64,000 nt of DNA from Brevundimonas variabilis (GCF_014199945.1 NZ_JACHOR010000005.1:186001-250000), one strand, 5' to 3'; counted from the stretch's first letter, positions 19,630 to 29,167 are shown. The notes: a model not told the origin generated them from the sequence alone. Translations and numbers: made by a program.

Positions 19630-21096
19630 ATGAAGAAACGCCTGATCGTCGGAACTGCCATCCTCGCCTTCGGCATGGGAGGCATGACTGTGGCGGCACA
19701 GACGCCGCGCAACGAGACGTTCCGGATGCTGGAGCTCTTCGGCGACGTGCTGTCGACGGTCGAGCAGTATTATGTGGTCCCGGTCGACAACAAGAAGCTG
19801 ATCGAGGCGGCGCTGGCGGGGATGATGACCGCGCTGGACCCGCATTCCAACTATCTGCCGCCCGCCGGTTTCGACGATCTGCAGGAGCGGACTTCGGGTG
19901 CCTATTCCGGTGTGGGCCTGACCATCTCGACCGAGGGCGGACTGGTGAAGGTCATCTCGCCGATGGACAATTCGCCAGCAGGGCGCGCAGGGGTCCAGGC
20001 GGGTGACGCCATTTCCGCCATCGATGGCCAGAGCGCTGCGGGCCTGACGGTCTCGCAGGTGTCGGACAAGCTGCGCGGCGCGATTGGGACATCGGTCACG
20101 GTGACCTTCCTGCGCGACGGCGAGGAGCCGCGCGAGGTCGTGCTGACCCGCGAGGTGATCAAGATCGAATCCGCCACCGGCCGTGTGGAGGGCGACTTCG
20201 GCTATCTGCGGATCTCGACCTTCAACGAGAACACCGGCCGCGAGCTGGCCGTCGCCATCGCCAAGATCAAGACCGAGAAGCCCGATGTGAAGGGCTTCGT
20301 GCTGGACCTGCGGAACAACGGAGGCGGTCTGCTGACCGCGGCCATCGAGGTCTCCGACGCCTTCATGGAGCGTGGCGAAATCGTCAGTCAGCGGGGCCGG
20401 ACCGCCGAACAGATCGAACGCTATGCCGCGCGACCGGGTGACCTGACCGGCGGTCTGCCGGTCGTGGTGCTGGTCAACTATGGCTCGGCCTCGGCGTCGG
20501 AGATCGTCGCGGGCGCGCTCAAGGATCAGGAGCGGGCCACGATCGTCGGCCTGACCAGCTTCGGCAAGGGATCGGTCCAGACCGTCATCCCGATGAACCA
20601 GGGCCGCGACGGGGCCCTGTCGATCACCACGGCGCGCTATTACACGCCATCCGGCCGGTCGATCCAGAAGATCGGAATCGAGCCGGACCTCGAGGTGGCG
20701 CGGTCCACCGCCGAGGCGCGGATCGTGTCGCGGTCCAGCTTCATCTATTCCGAGGCGGCCTATTCCACGGCCCTCGACTCGTCGATCGGCGAGGAGCGCA
20801 AGAAGGCTCACGTTCCGATCGAGAGCCCCGGTCGCGACTATGATGAAGACACCGATTACCAGCTGCAGCGCGCGCTGGACGTCCTGAGGGCGGGCGGCGA
20901 CCTGACGAAACTGGCCGCAGCCCCGGCCGGTATCGTGGTCAGCCCTGCCGGCACCGAGGGTCCGTTCCTGCCCGAGGAAGACGAGGCCGCGACACCGACG
21001 CCGCCCGCGGTCACGCCGACCCCGGATCCGGACGCGCCACCAGCGCGCGCCCCCGAGATCACGCCCGGCAACCGCCCGACACCCGAGCGCAGATAA
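19630..21096 (+). CDS. ctpA: Carboxy-terminal processing protease CtpA (S41 family)
   Basis: 488 residues. An N-terminal export signal (LIVGTAILAFGMGGMTVAAQ) is followed by the S41 N-terminal region, a PDZ domain (about 93-170, with GRAGVQAGDAISAIDGQ) and the protease core. The Ser/Lys dyad is visible as Ser288 in NYGSASASEI and Lys313 in SFGKGSVQT, spaced 25 residues apart as in Tsp/Prc. A Pro-rich tail of about 70 residues ends the protein. Such proteases cut envelope proteins and cell-wall hydrolases, which fits the EnvC-like neighbour. Confidence 0.95.
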   Translation: MKKRLIVGTAILAFGMGGMTVAAQTPRNETFRMLELFGDVLSTVEQYYVVPVDNKKLIEAALAGMMTALDPHSNYLPPAGFDDLQERTSGAYSGVGLTISTEGGLVKVISPMDNSPAGRAGVQAGDAISAIDGQSAAGLTVSQVSDKLRGAIGTSVTVTFLRDGEEPREVVLTREVIKIESATGRVEGDFGYLRISTFNENTGRELAVAIAKIKTEKPDVKGFVLDLRNNGGGLLTAAIEVSDAFMERGEIVSQRGRTAEQIERYAARPGDLTGGLPVVVLVNYGSASASEIVAGALKDQERATIVGLTSFGKGSVQTVIPMNQGRDGALSITTARYYTPSGRSIQKIGIEPDLEVARSTAEARIVSRSSFIYSEAAYSTALDSSIGEERKKAHVPIESPGRDYDEDTDYQLQRALDVLRAGGDLTKLAAAPAGIVVSPAGTEGPFLPEEDEAATPTPPAVTPTPDPDAPPARAPEITPGNRPTPERR

Positions 21097-21101
21097 ACCT
21101 T

Positions 21102-21133
21102 CCGCTCATCCTGGCTTTCGCCGGGATGAGCGG
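21102..21133. repeat. Collapsed copy of the REPIN arm, probable bidirectional terminator hairpin
   Basis: CCGCTCATCC on the left is matched by GGATGAGCGG on the right, with GGCTTTCGCC in the middle. It looks like one full arm joined to the outer end of a second arm, i.e. a deletion form of the 120-base elements. It fills the gap between ctpA and the convergent DUF1134 gene, so its hairpin may end both transcripts. Confidence 0.75.
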
Positions 21134-21146
21134 GATTGAAGTCCGC

Positions 21147-21761
21147 CTAGAACGGCAGCAGGTTGCGCTGTCGGCTGTAGGCCATGGTGCCGACATTGGC
21201 ACCCAGGCGCAGGCCGACGCCGGTGCGGACCGGAGCCAGGACGATGCCGTCGGCGCGCTGGTAGTTCACGCCCAGCCCGGCAATCAGATAGGCCGTGCCC
21301 TCGACGCCTGGATAGCGTCGGTAGATGGCGTCCGGCGTGTACAGGCCATAGACCAGGGTGAAGACGCGGCTGGCATTGCCCCCGACGTCCCAGCCGATCG
21401 ATATGCCCTGCCAGAACACGTCCTGGGGTGCTGCGCCGGTCTTCATGTGCAGCGCGCCACGCCCGTAGCGCAGGCCGACGGCCGCGGCACCGGAGCCCTC
21501 CTCGCCGGCGATGTAGGCGGTGGGGCGGTCGCCCTGGTCGGCGAAGATGCGCTCGATGGCCCCGCCCATGGCCTCGGCGGCGATACCCAGTTCGCGCGAG
21601 CCGGCGGCCACCAGCTCATCGGCCGTATAGGCCTGGGCCGTGCTGTCGGACGCGATCGGATAGTTGGGATCGCCGGCGGGGCGAGGGGCTGTGGCGCAGG
21701 CCCCGAGGGCCGTTGTCGCGGCAGCGGCGAAACCGGTCTGGATCAGGTGGCGGCGGTGCAT
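21147..21761 (-). CDS. DUF1134 (EipA-like) envelope lipoprotein
   Basis: 204 residues from the ATG at 21761. The N-terminus has an arginine pair and a lipobox (MHRRHLIQTGF ... ALGACATAP), so it may be exported by Tat and lipidated. The body shows the DUF1134 blocks FWQGISIGWDVGGNASR, FTLVYGLYTPDAIYRRYPGV and a closing VRTGVGLRLGANVGTMAYS. In Brucella a DUF1134 protein (EipA) supports envelope integrity under stress; a similar role here is inference. It is convergent with ctpA across a hairpin. Confidence 0.82.
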   Translation of the reverse strand: MHRRHLIQTGFAAAATTALGACATAPRPAGDPNYPIASDSTAQAYTADELVAAGSRELGIAAEAMGGAIERIFADQGDRPTAYIAGEEGSGAAAVGLRYGRGALHMKTGAAPQDVFWQGISIGWDVGGNASRVFTLVYGLYTPDAIYRRYPGVEGTAYLIAGLGVNYQRADGIVLAPVRTGVGLRLGANVGTMAYSRQRNLLPF

Positions 21762-21918
21762 GGTGGCCTCGTCTCGAATGGGGGGCACCCGTCAGCGCGG
21801 GCTTGGCCGCAGGGTGTCCGGCGTTTGAGTCAGCCTTGCGGCGTCAAGGTTAACGGAAGCTTGCCACACGTGCGATCCAGGCGCGTCGGCGGCCCTTGAA
21901 GGCCGCAGTGGCGGGGGA

Positions 21919-22455
21919 TCAATGTTTGTCTGTCTTCGCCGCCAGCCAGTCCATCAGGGCCAGCAGCACGCCGGAAACCACGAAGGTCAGATGGATCACG
22001 ACCAGCCAGTAGAGCTGGGGCTCATTGAACGGGGCCTCGGCATCGACCTCGCCGATCTCCATGAACCGCTTGAGCAGATGGATGCCGGAGATGGCCACGA
22101 TCGAGGCGATGAGCTTCATCTTCAGGCCGGAAAAGTCGACGGTTCCCATCCAGGGCGGACGATCCGTCGTGTCGGCGATGTCCAGCTTGGACACGAAATT
22201 CTCGTAGCCCGAAAACAGCACGATCAGCAGCAGATTGCCGGCCAGCGACAGGTCGATCAGCGTCAGGACGACCAGGATGACATCCTCGGCATCCATCACG
22301 AGAATCTTCGGCGCGTAGTAGACCAGCTCCTTACCGAACACGATGACCAGCATGGCCAGGGCGACGATCAGGCCCAGATACATCGGGGCCATCAGCCAGC
22401 GCGAGGCGAACAGCGCGCGTTCGAACCGGGTCTCGATGAGCGGTTTCAGCCCCAT
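21919..22455 (-). CDS. UPF0114 (YqhA-like) membrane protein
   Basis: 178 residues with four membrane helices. The family opening ERALFASRWLMAPMYLGLIV and the block DLSLAGNLLLIVLFSGYENFVSKLD are characteristic of UPF0114. Function unknown. It starts two bases after the pheT stop, so it is likely the last gene of the pheS operon. Confidence 0.9.
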   Translation of the reverse strand: MGLKPLIETRFERALFASRWLMAPMYLGLIVALAMLVIVFGKELVYYAPKILVMDAEDVILVVLTLIDLSLAGNLLLIVLFSGYENFVSKLDIADTTDRPPWMGTVDFSGLKMKLIASIVAISGIHLLKRFMEIGEVDAEAPFNEPQLYWLVVIHLTFVVSGVLLALMDWLAAKTDKH

Positions 22456-22457
22456 GC

Positions 22458-24866
22458 TCAGCTCCTGAGCGTCCCTCCGACCTTGGCGGCAGCGGCAACG
22501 ACCCGGGCCGAGAGTGCCTCGATTTCCGTATCGGTCAAGGTCGCCTCGCGCGGCTGGATCACGATCTCCAGGGCGACCGACTTCGATCCCTCGGCGACAC
22601 CCGGTCCGCGATAGACGTCGAACACCCGGACGTCCGTGATCAGCGCCTTGTCCGCCCCGGCAATGGCGCGGACCAGATCGCCGGCAGCAACCGCCTCTGC
22701 GACCACAAAGGCGAAGTCACGGGTGAGCGGCATCAGATTGGGCAGGTTGGCGGGGCCACGGGTCTTGGTCTTCTGGCCGCGGGGTTCGGGCACCGACTCC
22801 AGCACGATCTCGAACGCCAGCATGGGGCCGTCGGCGTCCAGGGCCTTGAGCACGCGCGGATGTACGGCCCCGAACTCGGCGATGACGGTCTTGGGGCCCA
22901 GCTGCAGACGGGCGGAGCGGCCGGGGTGCCACCAGTCGCGGTTCGAACCCTGCACCAGCTGCAGCGACCCTACCGGGGCCCCGAGGGTCTCCAGCAGGGC
23001 CATCAGGTCACCCTTCAGGCCGGACAGGGCATCCTCGGTCGTGCCGGACCAGTGACGCGGCGCGCGCGGGGCGATCAGGCCGCCGATGACCGTGCGCTGT
23101 CCGTCCGGCTGGTCGGTCAGATAGATGGGCCCGATCTCGAACAGGGCGGCGTCGGGGTGACCCCGTGCGGCATTGCGGGCGGCGGCCTGGATCAGATTGG
23201 GCAGGACCGAGGGGCGCATGCAGTCCAGATCGGCGGCGATCGGGTTCTCCAGCACCAGCCGGTCATCGCCCCCGCCGAACAGGGTGGCGATGCCCTGGCG
23301 GGTGAAGGACCAGGTGACGGCCTCGGCATAGCCCATGGCGGCCAGGGCCCGGCGGGCGATGCGCACCCGCGCCTGACGCGGGTTCAGCACGCCGCGCGAC
23401 GAGGTCTTCTGATCGGGCAGGGGCGTGGCGGGCAGGGCGTCGAAGCCCTCGATCCGGGCGACTTCCTCGACCAGGTCGGCCGGGCCCTCGACATCCCGGC
23501 GCCAGGACGGCGGCGTCACGGTCCAGGGAGCCCCGGCCTGAACCAGAAAGCCCAGCTGGCCGAGGATGGTCCCGATCCGGTCGTCAGGCAGGTCCAGTCC
23601 CGACAGCCGCTTCACATAGGCCGGGTCGAAGGTGAAGCCGACGGGGTCGGCCGGAGCCTGACCCGCGACCACGATCTCGGACGGCTCGCCGCCGCACAGG
23701 TCGAGGATCAGGCGCGTGGCCAGTTCCAGACCCGGCACGACCGAGGCCGGATCGACACCCCGGGCAAACCGGTACTGGGCATCGGAGTTGAGGCTCAGCG
23801 TCCGGCCGGTCTGGGCCGTCGCGATCGGATCGAACCAGGCGCTTTCGATGAAGACGTCGGTGGTGTCGTCGGAACAGCCGGTCGACTCGCCACCCATGAC
23901 GCCACCGAGGCCGATCGGCCGCTCGCCACCTGCATCAGCGATCACGGCCATGCCTGGGTCGGCCGCATAGGTCTTGCCGTCCAGGGCGATCAGGTGCTCG
24001 TGCTCCCCGCTGTCGGAGGCGGTCTGGCCGCCGCGCACCACGATCTCCGACCCGACCAGTTTCCCCGCGTCATAGACATGCAGCGGCCGGGCGCGGTCGT
24101 AGGCGATCAGATTAGTCACATCGACCAGGCGGTTGATCGAGCGCAGGCCGATGGCCTCGAGGCGGCGCTTCAGCCACTCCGGCGACGGTCCGTTCTTCAC
24201 GCCCCGGATCAGCCGACCGGCAAAGACCGGACAGAGGTCCGGGGCCTCGATGCGTACCGTGATCGGCGAGGGGAAGGCCCCGCGCACCACGGCGACGTCA
24301 TAGTGTTTCAGCGTGCCGACGCCGGCCGCAGCCAGGTCGCGGGCGATGCCGGCGACGCCCAGCCAGTCGGGCCGGTTGGGGGTGACCTCGAAATCGATGA
24401 CAGGCTCGACGGCAAACACTTTCGCGGCCGGGGTCCCGACCGGGATGGCCTCGGGCAGGTCGAGGATGCCGTCGCTCTCGTCGGCCAGTTCCAGCTCGGA
24501 GGCGGAACACAGCATGCCGTTGGACACGACGCCCCGCACCGGCTTCTCGACCAGGGTGACGCCGAGCCCGGGCACATAGGCCCCGATCGGGGCATAGATG
24601 GTCGTCAGACCGGCGCGAGCATTGGGCGCGCCGCAGACGATCTCCTTCAGCCCGTCGACGGTCTCGACCTGACAGACGCGCAGGCGGTCGGCATTCGGAT
24701 GCTGCACGGCCTCGACGATACGGGCGACCGTGAAGGGGGCGAGCGAGACGGTAGGGTCGCTGACGTGCTCGACCTCCAGCCCGGCCATGGTCATGGCCTC
24801 GGCGATCGCCGCCGCGTCCGCCGTCGTGTCGAGGTGATCCTTCAGCCAGCCGAGAGTGAATTTCAC
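22458..24866 (-). CDS. pheT: Phenylalanine--tRNA ligase beta subunit
   Basis: 802 residues. An N-terminal tRNA-binding (EMAP-like) domain is shown by [21 protein letters not shown] (about 47-67). The B3/B4 editing region holds [21 protein letters not shown] and [20 protein letters not shown]; the B5 domain and core follow, with [15 protein letters not shown] and the anticodon-binding tail. It forms the alpha2beta2 enzyme with PheS. Unusually, two small genes stand between pheS and pheT; the start of pheT overlaps the stop of the second one by four bases. Confidence 0.97.
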   Translation of the reverse strand: MKFTLGWLKDHLDTTADAAAIAEAMTMAGLEVEHVSDPTVSLAPFTVARIVEAVQHPNADRLRVCQVETVDGLKEIVCGAPNARAGLTTIYAPIGAYVPGLGVTLVEKPVRGVVSNGMLCSASELELADESDGILDLPEAIPVGTPAAKVFAVEPVIDFEVTPNRPDWLGVAGIARDLAAAGVGTLKHYDVAVVRGAFPSPITVRIEAPDLCPVFAGRLIRGVKNGPSPEWLKRRLEAIGLRSINRLVDVTNLIAYDRARPLHVYDAGKLVGSEIVVRGGQTASDSGEHEHLIALDGKTYAADPGMAVIADAGGERPIGLGGVMGGESTGCSDDTTDVFIESAWFDPIATAQTGRTLSLNSDAQYRFARGVDPASVVPGLELATRLILDLCGGEPSEIVVAGQAPADPVGFTFDPAYVKRLSGLDLPDDRIGTILGQLGFLVQAGAPWTVTPPSWRRDVEGPADLVEEVARIEGFDALPATPLPDQKTSSRGVLNPRQARVRIARRALAAMGYAEAVTWSFTRQGIATLFGGGDDRLVLENPIAADLDCMRPSVLPNLIQAAARNAARGHPDAALFEIGPIYLTDQPDGQRTVIGGLIAPRAPRHWSGTTEDALSGLKGDLMALLETLGAPVGSLQLVQGSNRDWWHPGRSARLQLGPKTVIAEFGAVHPRVLKALDADGPMLAFEIVLESVPEPRGQKTKTRGPANLPNLMPLTRDFAFVVAEAVAAGDLVRAIAGADKALITDVRVFDVYRGPGVAEGSKSVALEIVIQPREATLTDTEIEALSARVVAAAAKVGGTLRS

Positions 24867-25300
24867 GAGGTCTGGTCTCCGGCGGACTGGCTGCGCGCGC
24901 TGACCAGCATGGTCTCGAGGTGCTCAAGCATTTCGTCCGAGCCGGTGAATCCGACCTGGACGAAACGGCAGTTGACGAACCGGCAGTTGGAGACACCGAT
25001 GACGCCCGCCAGCTTTTCACCCAACGGCTTGTAGAGCAGCGACCGCGGGTTGGTCGCGACACCCAGATTGCAGCCGTCCAGCGTCACGCCCGCCAGGATC
25101 GCCACCACGGCCGGCCCCTCGATCACGCATTCGGTGAAGGTCTTGCCGTCGATCGTCGTCTGGCCGGCATTGAGATGATGCACCGAAAGCGACGGCAGCC
25201 AGACGGCTTCTCGCGTGAAGTCGGTCCGCGCGACGAGGGCGCGGCCGAAGGCTTCGTCGGTCGACATCGTGGCAGTCGGTTCGGTCATGGGCTTACTCAT
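24863..25300 (-). CDS. Small pentapeptide-repeat-like protein, paralogue of the upstream gene
   Basis: 145 residues from the first ATG; Met5 (25288) and Met12 (25267) are alternatives. It aligns along its length with the protein encoded at 25333-25740: [15 protein letters not shown] against [25 protein letters not shown] against GVTFDGVNFG, and [16 protein letters not shown] against DCAFVNCEFYGVGFTG. The last block reads as successive five-residue turns with central Phe, as in pentapeptide-repeat (quadrilateral beta-helix) proteins. No catalytic motif is seen. Its stop overlaps pheT by four bases, so its translation is linked to synthetase synthesis. Function unknown. Confidence 0.78.
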   Translation of the reverse strand: MSKPMTEPTATMSTDEAFGRALVARTDFTREAVWLPSLSVHHLNAGQTTIDGKTFTECVIEGPAVVAILAGVTLDGCNLGVATNPRSLLYKPLGEKLAGVIGVSNCRFVNCRFVQVGFTGSDEMLEHLETMLVSARSQSAGDQTS

Positions 25301-25332
25301 CGGGCAGAAGGGTCGGTCGGGAGACCGTCGTG

Positions 25333-25740
25333 TCAGGAAACAGGCAGGGAGAGCGTCTGCAACGCGCGGATCTGTTCGAGAAATGCGGCGTCGCCCGTGA
25401 AGCCGACGCCATAGAACTCGCAGTTCACGAAGGCGCAGTCGCGGAACGGGATGGCCCCGATGGCCTTGGAGCCTTCGGGTTTCATAATCAGGTTACGGAT
25501 GTCGCCGCCGCTGTCGCCGAAATTGACGCCGTCGAAGGTGACGCCGGTCGAGGCCAGCAGGACCGCCGGGCCTTGAATCCGGCAGCCGGTGACGGTCTTG
25601 CCTTCGACCAGGCTGCGCCCAAGCATCATCTCGGCGGCGAACAGGTCGAACAGCGAGAAGTCGACGTCCCGGATATCGCTGACGCTCAGGTCCCTTGCGA
25701 CATTGACCGGGCGGGTGATGGGCGGGGGTGTGTCAGCCAT
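25333..25740 (-). CDS. Small pentapeptide-repeat-like protein, first of a tandem pair
   Basis: 135 residues from the ATG at 25740, whose A is also the last base of the pheS stop (TGATG); the longer frame to 25953 lies inside pheS. An N-terminal acidic stretch (NVARDLSVSDIRDVDFSLFD) precedes the repeat-like body shared with the next gene (CAFVN CEFYG VGFTG turns). No signal peptide or metal motif. The tandem arrangement and clear similarity indicate duplication. Being locked into the pheS-pheT message, it is probably made with the synthetase. Confidence 0.8.
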   Translation of the reverse strand: MADTPPPITRPVNVARDLSVSDIRDVDFSLFDLFAAEMMLGRSLVEGKTVTGCRIQGPAVLLASTGVTFDGVNFGDSGGDIRNLIMKPEGSKAIGAIPFRDCAFVNCEFYGVGFTGDAAFLEQIRALQTLSLPVS

Positions 25741-26816
25741 CAGCTCAGTCCCGAGGCAGGATTGGGGGCCGCGAAGGCCGAGAAGCCATAGTGCCCGAGC
25801 CAGCGGGTGTCCGCATCGAACATGGGCCGCAGGTCCGGGATGCCGTATTTCAGCATGGCCAGACGGTCGACGCCCATGCCGAAGGCGAAGCCCTGATATT
25901 CGTCCGGGTCGATGCCGCAGTTCTTCAGCACATTGGGATGCACCATCCCGCAACCGAGGATCTCCAGCCAGTCGGTGCCCTCGTTCAGGGTCAGCTTGCC
26001 GCCAGACCGATCGCAGCGGATGTCCATCTCGGCCGAGGGTTCGGTGAAGGGGAAATGGTGCGGCCGGAACCGCGCGTCGACATCGTCCAGCTCGAAGAAC
26101 CGGGCCATGAAGGTGGTCAGGGTCGTCTTCAGATGACCCATGTGGATGTCGCGATCGATCACCAGACCCTCGATCTGGTGGAACATCGGGGTGTGGGTGG
26201 CGTCGGAGTCCTTCCGAAAGGTCCGGCCGGGCGCGATGATCCGGATCGGCGGCTTCTGCGACATCATGGTGCGGACCTGCACCGGGCTGGTGTGAGTGCG
26301 CAGGACCTTGCGCTCTCCCGTCGCGGGATCGGGCTTCAGGAAGAAGGTGTCGTGCATCTCCCGCGCCGGATGTTTGGGCGGGAAATTCAGCGCGGTGAAA
26401 TTGTGGAAGTCGTCCTCGACGTCGGGGCCTTCGGCGACGGCGAAGCCCATCTCGGCGAAGACGGCGATCATCTCGTCCATCACCTGCATGGTCGGATGGA
26501 CACTGCCCTTGCGCCGCGGGCGGGCGGGCAGGGTCAGGTCGATGCGCTCGCTCAGCAGGCGGGCGTCCAGCTCGGCGGCTTCCAGTTCGGCCTTCTTGGC
26601 CGTCAGCGCCGCGGTGACCCTGTCGCGAAGGCCGTTGATGACCGGCCCCTGTTCGCGGCGTTCGTCGGGGTTCATGGCCCCCATGCCCTTCAGCAGGCCG
26701 GAGATGGCCCCCGTCTTGCCCAGGGCCGAGACGCGGATGGCCTCGACGGCGGCGACGCTGTCGGCGCTGCCGATGGCATTGATCAGGTCGAGTTCGAGTT
26801 GGGCAAGATCGGTCAT
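25740..26816 (-). CDS. pheS: Phenylalanine--tRNA ligase alpha subunit
   Basis: 358 residues. The N-terminal coiled coil is followed by the class II catalytic core: [22 protein letters not shown], motif 2 around [11 protein letters not shown] and [23 protein letters not shown] (quoted in two parts of the same block), [17 protein letters not shown] and the C-terminal [18 protein letters not shown] (motif 3). PheS and PheT charge tRNA-Phe. Its ATG lies only 34 bases downstream of a strong intrinsic terminator that follows rplT. A GCTAGACG block (26833-26826) resembles the Caulobacter -10 consensus. Confidence 0.97.
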   Translation of the reverse strand: MTDLAQLELDLINAIGSADSVAAVEAIRVSALGKTGAISGLLKGMGAMNPDERREQGPVINGLRDRVTAALTAKKAELEAAELDARLLSERIDLTLPARPRRKGSVHPTMQVMDEMIAVFAEMGFAVAEGPDVEDDFHNFTALNFPPKHPAREMHDTFFLKPDPATGERKVLRTHTSPVQVRTMMSQKPPIRIIAPGRTFRKDSDATHTPMFHQIEGLVIDRDIHMGHLKTTLTTFMARFFELDDVDARFRPHHFPFTEPSAEMDIRCDRSGGKLTLNEGTDWLEILGCGMVHPNVLKNCGIDPDEYQGFAFGMGVDRLAMLKYGIPDLRPMFDADTRWLGHYGFSAFAAPNPASGLS

Positions 26817-26849
26817 GGTGGCGTTCGTCTAGCGGGTGCAGGTCAAAGC

Positions 26850-26882
26850 AAAAAGCCCCCCGGCGCGGGCCGGAGGGCTTTT
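26850..26882 (-). terminator. Strong intrinsic terminator after rplT, directly before pheS
   Basis: AAAAGCCC (26851-26858) pairs with GGGCTTTT (26875-26882) and CCGGC (26860-26864) with GCCGG (26869-26873), leaving a four-base loop. Read on the minus strand it ends in a T-run. It separates the L35-L20 genes from pheS but could also act as an attenuator for read-through into pheS. Confidence 0.85.
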
Positions 26883-26906
26883 GGTCGTTTCGGTTGCCCG
26901 AAAGCC

Positions 26907-27260
26907 TTACTTCAGCGCGTCGCGGACCTTGGCAGCGATGTCGGCGAAGCCGGTGCCGTCCATGGCGATCGCGGCCAGAACCTTGCGGTCCAGCTCGATC
27001 CCGGCCTTGGACAGGCCGTGCATGAACTGCGAGTAGGTGAAGCCTTCCTGGCGGGCAGCGGCGTTGATGCGCTGGATCCAGAGGGCGCGGAAATTGCGCT
27101 TGTTCGTGCGACGGTCACGATAGGCATATTGCCCGGCGCGATCGACGGCGGCCTTGGCCGTACGGATGGTATTCTTGCGGCGGCCGGAAAAGCCCTTGGC
27201 CTGTTCCAGAACCTTCTTGTGGCGGGCGTGCGATACGACGCCCCTTTTTACGCGAGCCAT
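26907..27260 (-). CDS. rplT: 50S ribosomal protein L20
   Basis: 117 residues, the standard L20 length: [20 protein letters not shown] opening, then [40 protein letters not shown] and a C-terminal [20 protein letters not shown]. It binds 23S rRNA early in assembly and in some bacteria represses its own operon. It follows rpmI, with 112 structured bases between. infC, the usual third member, is 6 kb away. Confidence 0.97.
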   Translation of the reverse strand: MARVKRGVVSHARHKKVLEQAKGFSGRRKNTIRTAKAAVDRAGQYAYRDRRTNKRNFRALWIQRINAAARQEGFTYSQFMHGLSKAGIELDRKVLAAIAMDGTGFADIAAKVRDALK

Positions 27261-27269
27261 TTTGTCTAG

Positions 27270-27322
27270 TCCCTTCGGGAGCCCCTATCGTGTGCGCCGC
27301 GGGCGCTCACTGTTTGAGGGGC
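27270..27322 (-). promoter_or_regulatory. Structured leader between rpmI and rplT
   Basis: Going out from the rplT start: TCCC (27270-27273) and GGGA (27277-27280) form a tight hairpin covering the AAGGGA ribosome-binding site. GCCCCT (27281-27286) can pair with AGGGGC (27317-27322) around an inner GC-rich stem-loop (about 27292-27310). Such a fold could control L20 translation. The pairing was worked out by eye. Confidence 0.45.
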
Positions 27323-27372
27323 ATCGTTCAAATTCAGATGCGGTGAGAAGTCTTGGGTCTGGATGCCGACGC

Positions 27373-27570
27373 TTACGCGTAGGGCATGTAGGACTTGATC
27401 TTCTTGGCGTCGGCGTCGGCCATGACCGAGGTGCCGCGGTTCTGGCGGATGTATTTGGAGTTGTGGCTGATCAAGCGGTGACGCTTGCCCGCAACGCCGG
27501 CCTTGACCTTGCCTGTCGCGGTGAATTTGAAGCGCTTCTTGGCGCCCGACTTCGTCTTCAGTTTCGGCAT
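27373..27570 (-). CDS. rpmI: 50S ribosomal protein L35
   Basis: 65 residues: [20 protein letters not shown] opening, [17 protein letters not shown] in the middle, and a short C-terminal YMPYA. The ATG at 27570 gives the invariant MPKLKTKSG start; two further in-frame residues upstream come from a less suitable start. It heads the rpmI-rplT unit, whose promoter should lie in the roughly 170 bases towards the MFS gene. Confidence 0.97.
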   Translation of the reverse strand: MPKLKTKSGAKKRFKFTATGKVKAGVAGKRHRLISHNSKYIRQNRGTSVMADADAKKIKSYMPYA

Positions 27571-27744
27571 TTTCACTCTCTCTATGGGCTACCGTCCGTA
27601 GGGCCCGGGGGCCTGCAGGATTGATCGGTGGCGTGTGGTTCGAAAACCGCCAAGGCATGCCATTAGCCCGGCGGTTCGTAGGCGAAGGCGCGGCTAGTAG
27701 TCGAAGCGGGGCCGAAAGGCAAGCACGGCCTGTCGCCCGCGAGC

Positions 27745-28992
27745 CTATTCCGCTGGTACCGGCTCGGCCTGAACACGTCGGGCGGCCCGTCCGGCGTTGA
27801 GGGCCATGAGGGCGGCCGGCACCGTCAGGGCGGCCCCGATCAGCATCGGCCAGTCATGACCAACGGTCGAGAAGATGAACCCCGCAATGACCGGCCCCAG
27901 GATCCGAGCGGTCGAGGACACCGCCATGTTGAGCCCCAGCATGGCACCCTGCTGGTCGGCCGGGGTGGCGCGCGAGATCAGGGCCGAGATATTCGGCATC
28001 GTCATGGCCATGCCGAAGGCGCCGATCGCCATCATGACCGGGACACCCCATGCCATGGGCGAGAATACCTGACCCAGCAGGCCGACGCCGAAGATCAGAC
28101 AGCCCCCCGCCAGAAGCCGACTTTCGCCGAACCGACGCGAAAGGGGCCCTGTCACACCCGCCTGGCAGATCACCGACACGATCCCCACGGCCATGAAGGC
28201 CCAGGCCACTTCGCGCGGACCCCAGTCGTAGCGGGCCTCGGTCCAAAGGCCGAAGGTCGATTCCATGCCCGAGAAGGCCGCCATATAGATCAGTGTGACC
28301 AGCAGCACCCGTGACACCACCGGGCTGGACACGGCATCCCGAACGCCCCCGAGGAACGGCGGCCGCGCGGGCGCGTCGGCCTGGCTGACCAGGCTTTCCT
28401 TCAGAAATACCAGCACGCCGATGGCAGCGATCACGGCCAGGCCACAGGCCGCAAAGATCGGCAGCTGGTAGCCCAGCGCTCCCATGTCCTCGCGCACCAG
28501 AAGGCCGCTGAGGCCAGGTCCAGCCACGAAACCGGCCCCGAAGGCCGCGCCGATCAGGCCCAGCCGCCCGGCGCGCTTCTCCGGCGGCGTGACGTCCGCC
28601 ACATAGCCCTGGACCGTCGAGACATTGCCGGCCCCCAGGCCGGTGAACAGCCGGATGCCGATCGCGACCCAGATGTTCGGCGCAAAGGCCAGCAGCAGAT
28701 AGCCGACGGCATTGGCACTCACGGTGATCAGCAGGACAGGCTTGCGCCCGATCCGGTCCGACAGTCGCCCCCAGAAGGGTTCCGCAAAGAACTGGCCCAG
28801 GGAATAGGCCGAGAACAGCAGCGCCACCTGCCACGGCGCGGCGTCGAGGCTCCGGGCAAAGAACGGCAGAAGGGGAACGACCAGGCCGAACCCGACCAGA
28901 TTGATGAAGACCACCAGGAAGAGCACGGCCAGGGCAGGGACCTGGCGACGGCTCTGTTTCGCCGGGGGTTCAGGCGGAGTGTTGAAGGTCAT
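27745..28992 (-). CDS. MFS efflux transporter of the TetA/DHA1-like group
   Basis: 415 residues, 12 membrane helices. MFS motif A is GRLSDRIGRKPVLL (about 75-88), preceded by SAYSLGQFFAEPFW, and motif C-like glycines occur in GAAFGAGFVAGPGLSGLL. NVSTVQGYVADVTPPEKRA is typical of TetA/TCR-type exporters. It could export tetracycline-like or other drugs; that specificity is not readable from sequence. It stands alone, with no adjacent TetR-type regulator. Confidence 0.87.
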   Translation of the reverse strand: MTFNTPPEPPAKQSRRQVPALAVLFLVVFINLVGFGLVVPLLPFFARSLDAAPWQVALLFSAYSLGQFFAEPFWGRLSDRIGRKPVLLITVSANAVGYLLLAFAPNIWVAIGIRLFTGLGAGNVSTVQGYVADVTPPEKRAGRLGLIGAAFGAGFVAGPGLSGLLVREDMGALGYQLPIFAACGLAVIAAIGVLVFLKESLVSQADAPARPPFLGGVRDAVSSPVVSRVLLVTLIYMAAFSGMESTFGLWTEARYDWGPREVAWAFMAVGIVSVICQAGVTGPLSRRFGESRLLAGGCLIFGVGLLGQVFSPMAWGVPVMMAIGAFGMAMTMPNISALISRATPADQQGAMLGLNMAVSSTARILGPVIAGFIFSTVGHDWPMLIGAALTVPAALMALNAGRAARRVQAEPVPAE

Positions 28993-29167
28993 CGCAATCC
29001 CTGACGCGCGTCATCCCTGACTATCCGCCTTCGCCGGTCACGCAAAGAGACGGAGGGCCGCAGGCCGGGTGGCATGACTGGTCCGTGCGCTAAATCACTG
29101 AAACGACGTTCGAAAAATCTGCAGGCTGGACGGCGAGATATGGTGTCCGCGAAGGGTTGTTCTGCGG

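Noticed and set aside
22860..25034. 724-codon plus-strand frame antisense to pheT
   Set aside because: Shadow of pheT; low-complexity translation without motifs.
25728..27269. 513-codon plus-strand frame antisense to pheS and rplT
   Set aside because: It covers two conserved genes and the terminator; no domain.
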